A DNA stretch of 9,746 bases, taken from the NCBI GenBank assembly GCA_002385755.1, contig DGED01000007.1:565-10310 (forward strand), in the 5' to 3' direction. The notes under the pieces were generated by a model. It was given only the letters and a program-made list of their open reading frames with translations. It searched no databases and was not told the origin of the DNA. The stretch comes from Caryophanales bacterium UBA3935 (GTDB lineage Bacteria; Bacillota_I; Bacilli_A; ML615J-28; CAG-698). Position numbers and translations under genes: made by a program. This document shows positions 4,625 to 9,746 of the stretch, one piece after another (the first letter of the stretch is position 1; the number at the start of each line of letters is the position of its first letter).

Positions 4625-6502
4625 CTATCGATAGATTTCTTCGACTAAAGCGTCAACCTTCCCGTTGATAACGAGAATCGCCTCGATTTCCGCCGACGAC
4701 TTCAACAAATAATCATCAACGGGGGAGATTACTGTTTGCTCGCCGTCATTTAAGTCTACCTGATATCTTATCGACAGCGACTTTATGACCGAACCGTAAG
4801 TGGTTTTCGCGAATGTCGCCTGGCCGTTAAGAGCCAGCGATTCGCGGCCGTTAAGGGTGATATAAGCGCGGTTTAAACGACTCGCGTAATCCGGATCATC
4901 GTAATGCAAAATAATGTGGAAAAAAGGCTCGTATTCGTATATCTCGAAAGCGATGATAACGGGCGGGCGTTTTAAGGTTTTTATCCGGCCGTCAACAAGC
5001 AAATCGCGTAGTATGCCGGCGCTGTCGCGATATTTGAAGGCATAGTAATACTCGGTGTCGCGGTTAAGACCCGAGAAAACCGCTTCTTCCGCCCCGACCT
5101 CCCTTAGCTCGCCGTTAAAGTCAATATATAACTTTTGGATATCGTGGTTATTCGCCGCGATCAGCTCCGCGGACACGGTTATCGCGTCCTCGGCCTGGCT
5201 GAATTCCATCCTTATCTCCGGCATCCTGACGGCGATTAATAGACAGTTGGCGTCGGAACGTTCCCTGCCGTCCGATGGCGAGTTGACAACGACTAACTCG
5301 CCGTCTTTGCGGATGATCATCGTCGAGGAGCCGCCGCCGTCAAGGTTATAAGCTTCGGCGCAGCCGTATTTTTTCATGATTGCCGCCATTTCGTCGCCGA
5401 AGACGCCTTCCTTCCCGCTCGCCGCCTGGCGACCGTCAATTACCGCCATCACAATCGAGCCGTCCGGGCGGACGCCGACCGCCGTTCGGGGATGACGGGC
5501 GGCCAAAACGCTCACCCCGCTATCGCGAAACTCGCTTCCCTCGAGAAACTTTCCCTGATAACCTGTTGCGTTATCGACCCGGGCGAGTTCGCCCGCAAAT
5601 TCAAACTGCGCGCGCACCTTGACGCCGACGTCAAGCAGGGCGGCGACCTCTTGGTTTTTCGTCGCAATCGCGAATTGCCCTTTTTCCAGGGTGAAAGGAT
5701 TCCTGGCGGTGATGCGACCTTTGCCGTAGAAATCATTGGCGTTGTTGGGAAGCGCGAGCTCCGCGTCTTCAATGAAAAAGCCCTCGGCGCCGTCAAGCGC
5801 GACTTCCATAGGCAGGTATTTTTGCGTTTGGTCGTCGTAGTAGCCGAAAAAGACCGCCGTTTCGCCGGCGCCGGGCGCCGCGTTAATTTTTTCGATATCA
5901 AACTCGGCAATGATTTCATCGTCATCGTCATAAACCGCGAGAATCATATTCGGGGTTCTGACGTTTTTCCCGCCGGCAATCAAGGTGTTGGTCGAACCGT
6001 CGTTCGTAAACCCCAAGACGTTGGTTCGGACCGACGTTTTATAAAACTCGCCCATCGTCACGACCGGGTTATGGGTTTGGTAAGGCAGGCCGTTAAGGAT
6101 TCCGTTAATATCGAAAAAGTCGGCGTTGACGGCTGCGATCACCTTCCAGTCGGGGTTCTCCTCCTCGAACTGCTCCGCGAGTTTTCTTACCGAAGTAAGC
6201 GTCCACTTATGATTGCGGAGATTGGCGTAACTGATTATTTTCGCCGGGGTCGCGGCCGGCACTTCCAAAACATTGACTTGCTGTAAGTACTCGGCGTTAT
6301 TACGGATCGTCGTCGAATGATCGGTGAAATGTTTAATCAAATATCCCAAATCATTCTCGGCGACGCGTTCCCTAATATAGTAGCCCGCTCCGCCGGTAGT
6401 CGTGACGTCTTCCCCCGCGCCGCGAATCACGGGCGACAGCGGAAGCGCGACCGCCGCGAAGGCCAAAAGCAATAACCAAATAAATCTTAACGTTCGTTTC
6501 AT
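4625..6502 (-). CDS. Secreted phosphodiester glycosidase (NAGPA/DUF2233 family), downstream paralog
   Basis: 625 residues. The N-terminus has a basic start and a hydrophobic core at 7-20, a Sec signal or anchor without a clear cleavage site. The phosphodiester glycosidase domain (PF09992) spans about 120-425: AVNADFFDINGI (NADFF 126-130), HPRTAVG (PRT 338-340), VMAVIDGRQ (DGR 356-358), the signature NLDGGGSST (386-394) and PSDGRER (409-415). The family removes sugars from phosphodiester-linked glycans, as the mammalian uncovering enzyme does; bacterial members act outside the cell and most substrates are unproven. About 430-510 is a fibronectin-III/Ig-like beta domain and 512-600 a second one, both present in the upstream paralog. 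At the first motif this copy has NAD where the paralog and most relatives have NGD. It starts 37 nt after the upstream paralog with AAGGAG a long 13 nt before the ATG; the operon then terminates at 4555-4601. Confidence 0.9.
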   Translation of the reverse strand: MKRTLRFIWLLLLAFAAVALPLSPVIRGAGEDVTTTGGAGYYIRERVAENDLGYLIKHFTDHSTTIRNNAEYLQQVNVLEVPAATPAKIISYANLRNHKWTLTSVRKLAEQFEEENPDWKVIAAVNADFFDINGILNGLPYQTHNPVVTMGEFYKTSVRTNVLGFTNDGSTNTLIAGGKNVRTPNMILAVYDDDDEIIAEFDIEKINAAPGAGETAVFFGYYDDQTQKYLPMEVALDGAEGFFIEDAELALPNNANDFYGKGRITARNPFTLEKGQFAIATKNQEVAALLDVGVKVRAQFEFAGELARVDNATGYQGKFLEGSEFRDSGVSVLAARHPRTAVGVRPDGSIVMAVIDGRQAASGKEGVFGDEMAAIMKKYGCAEAYNLDGGGSSTMIIRKDGELVVVNSPSDGRERSDANCLLIAVRMPEIRMEFSQAEDAITVSAELIAANNHDIQKLYIDFNGELREVGAEEAVFSGLNRDTEYYYAFKYRDSAGILRDLLVDGRIKTLKRPPVIIAFEIYEYEPFFHIILHYDDPDYASRLNRAYITLNGRESLALNGQATFAKTTYGSVIKSLSIRYQVDLNDGEQTVISPVDDYLLKSSAEIEAILVINGKVDALVEEIYR

Positions 6503-6539
6503 AATTCTAGTCCCGCTCCTTTATATTCAAAACACCTTC

Positions 6540-8444
6540 TTACTTAAAAACCGCGTCGACATAATCGTTTATATAATAGGGAATATACTGAATCTTCGCC
6601 CAGAAATCGCGGTAATGCTCGAACTCGGGCCAATCCTTTTCCACATATATGTTTTGACCGTCGTTTAAATTATAAAAATACTTGATGGCAAGATAGTCGA
6701 TGCGGTAGCCGACGGCGCTTTTTTTGACTTTCATCGCGCCGTTCGTAAAACTCGCGTGTTTATCGTTGATATATAAATAGCAACTGTCAATCGTCGAGGC
6801 CTTATCGGGGTCGTCATAGGTAACGGTAATGGCGAAGTACTCGCTGTCCTCGACGATTTCCAACTTAATCAGCTCGGGCATCCGCTTCAGCGTTTTCTGT
6901 CTCCCGGCGAAGATAATCCGGTTGAGATTGCCGCCTCCGTCCCGGTAAAAGAGACGATAAGCGTATTCGGTATCGCGAGCGAGCCCGGCGAAGGTAACTA
7001 CCCCGTCCTTAACTTCCTTCAATTCGCCGTTGAGTTCCACATACAAAGTTTCGATATCGTGGCCGCTGTCGTTTATGAGTTCGACGGAGAAAGTGAGCGC
7101 GTCCTCGCTCAAATCCGCGGCCTGGACATCTATTTCCGGGTCGCGGGCAACGACAAGCAAACAGTTGCTGTCGGTCCGTTCCCGGCCGTCCGAGGGCGTG
7201 TTCATAACCTCGAGAACGCCTTCCCTGCGGATAATCATCGTCGACGAGCCGCCGCCGTCAAGATTATATGCCTCGACGCAGCCGTAACTGTGCATAATCG
7301 CGGCAAGCTCGGTATGATCGGCCCCGTACATCCCGTTGCCGGAGTTTCGGCCGTCGATAACCATCATCACAATTTCGCCGTCGGCTTTCCGGCCGATTAC
7401 CGTCCGCGGGGCGCGGTTCGCCATCCCGGCGGCCATGTTCGCCGCGCCGTTACTGATTATCGTGGCTCCGCAGCCGGTAATATCCTTCGCGTCCGCGTAA
7501 GCGCCGATAAGTTCAAACTGGCAGCGGATCCTAACCCCCACGTCCAACGCTTCTTTTATTTCTTCGTCATCGGTCACGATTGCGAACTGGCCGGCGCCGA
7601 GTTCTTGGGGAACGCGCGAGGTTATCACGCCCCGCCCGTAAAAATCGTTGGCGTTATTGGGAAGGGCCAGTTCGGCGTCTTCAACGACATAATAGGAAAG
7701 GTGCGACTCGATATAAGGGCTCGCGGGAATAAGATTATGATCGGAATCGTAAAGCGCGAAGTAAATCGCCGTTTCGCCGGTCCCGGGAGCGTCGTTGATT
7801 TTATCAATATCAAACTCGGAGATTATCTCCCCGTCGTCATTATAGACGGCAAGCTTCATATATTGCGTTCTTTCGACTTTCTCGTTGCCGATCAACGAGT
7901 CAACCCGGCCGTCGTTGGTAAACCCAACCTGCCTGCCGGTTGTGGTTTTATAATACTCGCCGAAGGACGCGTGAGTGCCGTTCGTCTGGTACGGCAAATT
8001 CCCTGCGCCGCCGATATCAAAAAAGTCGCCGTTAATCGCCGCGATGACCTTCCAGCCGGGATGCTTGCTTTCGTAATCGGCGATTAGTCCCCGCACGGTC
8101 GTAAGCGTCCACCGGTGCCCGTTCAAGTTAGCCCAGGACGTTATTCTTACGCCCTCCGATGACGGGACCTCAAGGATGTTCACTATTTGATCGTAGTACT
8201 TTCCGGGCACTACCAAATCGGCCCGCCCGCCCAAACCGTCGGCGTCATAGCCGGAAAGAGAAGTTGAGGTAAAACCGTCGATTTTCGTGTGCTTTACCCC
8301 GTAGGGAAGCTCGTTTTCCTCAATGATTTCCTCCACCAAAAAACGGGCGCCGGCGAATTCCGTGGCGCCGTCTTCCGCGTAAACTGTAAGCAAACCAAAA
8401 AAAACGGTTAAAATCGCGAGAATAACCAGGTTAAACCTTCTCAT
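6540..8444 (-). CDS. Secreted phosphodiester glycosidase (NAGPA/DUF2233 family), upstream paralog
   Basis: 634 residues from ATG 8444-8442. A longer frame reaches 8501, but those 19 codons cover the -10 region, whereas the chosen ATG has AGAGGAGA about seven bases upstream. The signal peptide is clear: MRR, a hydrophobic core at 4-21, and cleavage after V21-Y22-A23. The catalytic domain at about 130-435 carries AINGDFF (NGDFF 138-142), APRTVIG (PRT 346-348), VIDGRN (DGR 364-366), NLDGGGSST (394-402) and PSDGRER (417-423). Two beta domains follow at about 438-520 and 522-600, then a tail at 600-634 rich in aromatic residues (FEHYRDFW, IPYYI) that the paralog lacks. The two proteins align over nearly their whole length, with blocks such as EDAELALPNNANDFYG identical (residues 255-270 here, 245-260 there), so they arose by tandem duplication. 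Probable extracellular or wall-associated hydrolase acting on a sugar phosphodiester; substrate inferred only by family. Confidence 0.92.
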   Translation of the reverse strand: MRRFNLVILAILTVFFGLLTVYAEDGATEFAGARFLVEEIIEENELPYGVKHTKIDGFTSTSLSGYDADGLGGRADLVVPGKYYDQIVNILEVPSSEGVRITSWANLNGHRWTLTTVRGLIADYESKHPGWKVIAAINGDFFDIGGAGNLPYQTNGTHASFGEYYKTTTGRQVGFTNDGRVDSLIGNEKVERTQYMKLAVYNDDGEIISEFDIDKINDAPGTGETAIYFALYDSDHNLIPASPYIESHLSYYVVEDAELALPNNANDFYGRGVITSRVPQELGAGQFAIVTDDEEIKEALDVGVRIRCQFELIGAYADAKDITGCGATIISNGAANMAAGMANRAPRTVIGRKADGEIVMMVIDGRNSGNGMYGADHTELAAIMHSYGCVEAYNLDGGGSSTMIIRREGVLEVMNTPSDGRERTDSNCLLVVARDPEIDVQAADLSEDALTFSVELINDSGHDIETLYVELNGELKEVKDGVVTFAGLARDTEYAYRLFYRDGGGNLNRIIFAGRQKTLKRMPELIKLEIVEDSEYFAITVTYDDPDKASTIDSCYLYINDKHASFTNGAMKVKKSAVGYRIDYLAIKYFYNLNDGQNIYVEKDWPEFEHYRDFWAKIQYIPYYINDYVDAVFK

Positions 8445-8489
8445 CTCAATCTCTCCTCTGTGATAAAAATCAAGAATGATTCCTATTTT

Positions 8490-8518
8490 ATTATAACACA
8501 TTTGGCAGTTTTTTTGAA
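8490..8518 (-). promoter_or_regulatory. Promoter of the phosphodiester glycosidase operon (extended -10)
   Basis: On the minus strand a perfect TATAAT (8490-8495) is preceded by TGT, forming an extended -10. A -35 of TTCAAA (8513-8518, four of six) lies 17 bp upstream. The predicted start near 8483 leaves a leader of about 39 nt before the ATG at 8444. Confidence 0.7.
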
Positions 8519-8571
8519 CCCGAAAAAATAAATTATCCTCCCTTCAATGGCAATCCCCGCGCCGGTTCAAA
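8513..8571. repeat. Widely spaced inverted repeat over the glycosidase promoter -35
   Basis: TTTGAACC (8513-8520) and GGTTCAAA (8564-8571) are perfect 8-bp inverted copies separated by 43 bp. The first arm contains the whole -35 box of the glycosidase operon promoter. It could be a pair of protein half-sites or chance; 8 bp over this distance is modest evidence. Confidence 0.35.
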
Positions 8572-8584
8572 CTCTTTATTTCCA

Positions 8585-8617
8585 AATAAAAAACATTTCC
8601 CATGGCTGGAAATGTTT
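8585..8617 (-). terminator. Intrinsic terminator of the right-hand gene set
   Basis: AAACATTTCC (8591-8600) and GGAAATGTTT (8608-8617) pair perfectly over 10 bp around a 7-nt loop (CATGGCT). In the minus direction it runs into TTTTTTATT; the plus side also has five T's, so it may act in both directions. It lies about 90 nt beyond the stop of the gene at 8707. Confidence 0.8.
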
Positions 8618-8706
8618 TTCCAATGAATAAGATGCGCTTGATGTTTATGAAAAAAATTTACCACATATCTGAATCCGAAAAGTAATTTGTTTCGGCCGCA
8701 TTCGTT

Positions 8707-9109
8707 TTAATATCTTCCTTCCCTCTTTTGTTCTAAAAAAAGGGCATACCGATTCTTCGCCTCGTCCAACTCGCCTTTGATAATTAAATCAAAGGCAAGC
8801 CAGAAGAGTTTTGCCGGAAGATAATTGGCGTCCGTAATTTTCCTTATATATTTATAAAATAAATCATCGTCATTAACGGCAAATCCCGCCGCGGCGAGCA
8901 TCAAAATCACTTCTTCGGATTCGCGCCTAGGGAAAAACCTGAGATATCTTTTGCATTTTTTTTATCGTATTCCGCGTTATTGTAGGCTTTTGCGATGCTA
9001 TCATAATAATAAGCGGAAAAAGCCGCGCCGCAAAGCAAAACGAATACGACGGCGGAAAAGATTAAAAAACGATGTCCCAAAGATAAGTCGCGTCAAGATA
9101 ATAATTCAT
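8707..9109 (-). pseudogene. Small membrane-anchored protein interrupted at two homopolymer runs
   Basis: Read in three consecutive frames this region gives one sensible protein of about 134 residues. Frame 1 begins at ATG 9109 (GGCGGTGA upstream) with MNYYLDATYLWDIVF and stops at a T6 run (9064-9069 on the plus strand as A's). Inserting one base there continues into LIFSAVVFVLLCGAAFSAYYY, a transmembrane segment, then DSIAKAYNNAEYDKK. At an A8 run (8956-8963) another single-base insertion continues into a helical C-terminal part (RESEEVILMLAAAGFA, LPAKLFWLAFDLIIKGELDEAKNRY, ending at the stop at 8707). Both shifts are of the same kind (one base short), at homopolymers. It may be a pseudogene, sequencing error, or a gene needing slippage at A8. 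A conservative reading is a 67-residue ORF from GTG 8910. Function unknown. It is 51 nt after the PH-like membrane-protein gene, likely the same transcript. Confidence 0.55.
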
Positions 9110-9160
9110 TGCTAAAATCACCGCCGAAAACATTAATTAATCATAACTAAAATTCTAAAA

Positions 9161-9601
9161 CTAATCTTCCGACTCGTAATCTCCTTCTTCTATCTGTCTC
9201 TTTATGTCATAAACGAGCCGGATGATTTCCAAACGATTAAGATAACCGCCGATCGGAATTATTACATGATTCCCGTCTTTTAAATTAATAATGATCGCTC
9301 TTCCTTTTCTGATTAGCTCCAACCCGGCGATATCTTTAATCGGTATTGTTTTAATTGTAAAACTTGAGCGATGCCGCTTGTCTTTGGACCAAAGTCCGTG
9401 CCCGATTATTAAACTCTCTTTCTTCGCTTCAATATAAAACGTTAAAGTCACGATGGTCGAGACTAATAGTAATCCCGCGACGCTTAGCATCGCTATCTTC
9501 TTCCATCCTTTCAACAGAAGAAAACCTATTAAAGCGAATAAGACAACAAAGAAAAACATTATTATCCAGAGTTTTACCGGCCTGTATTTCTTATTTCTCA
9601 T
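9161..9601 (-). CDS. Two-helix membrane protein with PH-like domain
   Basis: 146 residues from ATG 9601-9599, chosen because AAAGGGG lies nine bases upstream; a TTG three codons earlier overlaps that site. After a basic N-terminus (MRNKKYRPVK) come two transmembrane segments at about 11-31 and 36-56, forming a short hairpin. The remainder, about 57-135, is beta-rich with the order of a bacterial PH-like domain: ESLIIGHGLW, a TIPIKDIAGLELIRKG segment, 'AIIINLKDGNHVIIPI', then a final helix (NRLEIIRLVYDIKRQIEE) and an acidic tail. Such proteins sit in the cytoplasmic membrane with the domain inside; functions are mostly unknown. It begins 27 nt after the partial gene upstream and is followed by the broken gene at 8707-9109. 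Confidence 0.7.
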   Translation of the reverse strand: MRNKKYRPVKLWIIMFFFVVLFALIGFLLLKGWKKIAMLSVAGLLLVSTIVTLTFYIEAKKESLIIGHGLWSKDKRHRSSFTIKTIPIKDIAGLELIRKGRAIIINLKDGNHVIIPIGGYLNRLEIIRLVYDIKRQIEEGDYESED

Positions 9602-9628
9602 TGAGAACAACCCCTTTGCTTTAAATTT

Positions 9629-9746
9629 TTATGCCGGGTAATTTTCCGGCGCGCTAATTATTTCCCCTTTTTTCTCTCCCGGGATTAGGGCGCGAACCAC
9701 CACCCCCGCAAGCGCCAATGCCGAGGCGACTATGTTGACAAAAAGG
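9629..9746 (-). CDS. C-terminal end of a membrane protein (5' part outside window)
   Basis: The frame is open from the window edge to TAA at 9631-9629 and gives 39 codons including the stop. The visible protein begins with a hydrophobic stretch, LFVNIVASALALAGVVVRALI, likely a last transmembrane helix, followed by a polar tail, PGEKKGEIISAPENYPA. Too little is present to name a family. The 27-nt gap to the next start, without a T-tract terminator, argues for co-transcription with the PH-like gene. Confidence 0.55.
   Translation of the reverse strand, partial: LFVNIVASALALAGVVVRALIPGEKKGEIISAPENYPA

Noticed and set aside
5492..6286. 264-codon open frame on the plus strand inside the downstream glycosidase gene
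   Set aside because: Mirror frame of a conserved catalytic domain; same for the 342-codon frame at 7059-8087 inside the paralog. Such long shadows are expected from the GC-rich codon pattern.
8561..8575. GGTTCAAAC resembling a tRNA T-loop
   Set aside because: The flanking five bases do not pair and no acceptor, D or anticodon arms fit around it on either strand.
9632..9650. GCCGG/CCGGC hairpin over the stop of the right-edge gene as a terminator
   Set aside because: Only 5 bp of stem and no T-run follows in the minus direction, while the next gene starts 27 nt later; more likely a transcribed operon junction.

Overview
The window reads as chromosome from a low-GC Gram-positive type bacterium, most likely an uncultured Bacillota/Mycoplasmatota-like anaerobe. 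The evidence is a lipobox lipoprotein, Sec signal peptides on large extracellular enzymes, Shine-Dalgarno sites of the AGGAGG type, TATAAT promoters (some with an extended -10), LacI/CcpA-type operators, and intrinsic hairpin/T-tract terminators. Genes encode Trp with TGG and use TGA as a stop, so this is not the Mycoplasma/Spiroplasma code. Placement below phylum is not possible from the sequence alone. Every well-supported protein gene lies on the minus strand, so the window is best read from right to left.

Right part (9746 to 8585): the tail of a membrane protein, a two-helix membrane protein with a PH-like domain, and a small membrane-anchored gene broken at two homopolymer runs. This closely spaced set ends at a perfect 10-bp terminator hairpin. 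Next, behind its own extended -10 promoter, comes a two-gene operon of tandem paralogous secreted phosphodiester glycosidases (634 and 625 aa, NAGPA/DUF2233 family with C-terminal beta domains), ending in a strong terminator at 4555-4601.

Middle (4560 to 3985): the only sizeable non-coding gap. It holds a convincing plus-strand transcription unit (TTGATA, 17-bp spacer, TATAAA, then about 130 nt, then a hairpin with T8) with no long ORF, which is a candidate small RNA. It also holds a plus-strand 34-codon hydrophobic ORF preceded by a TAATG-coupled 11-codon ORF, and a divergent minus-strand promoter.

Left of that promoter, on the minus strand: a decayed DUF3795-like cysteine-rich gene, a UlaG-like metallo-beta-lactamase-fold hydrolase, and an NYN-domain protein with a probable C-terminal OST-HTH/LOTUS domain. 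A second small unit follows: a DUF5678-like protein overlapped by a two-helix membrane protein whose 3' end is built into its terminator. The left edge is a lipoprotein gene cut by the window border (471 residues visible) with three repeated beta-sandwich, carbohydrate-binding-like modules. Its promoter is bracketed by two LacI/CcpA-type operator palindromes 51 bp apart.

Taken together, the confident functions are extracellular glycan or glycopolymer binding and cleavage (lipoprotein and glycosidase pair), plus cytosolic accessory enzymes (NYN RNase-like, MBL fold). I see no phage, IS element, CRISPR array, tRNA or rRNA. The most novel material is the plus-strand small RNA and micro-ORF region, the two-operator promoter, and the two broken genes.
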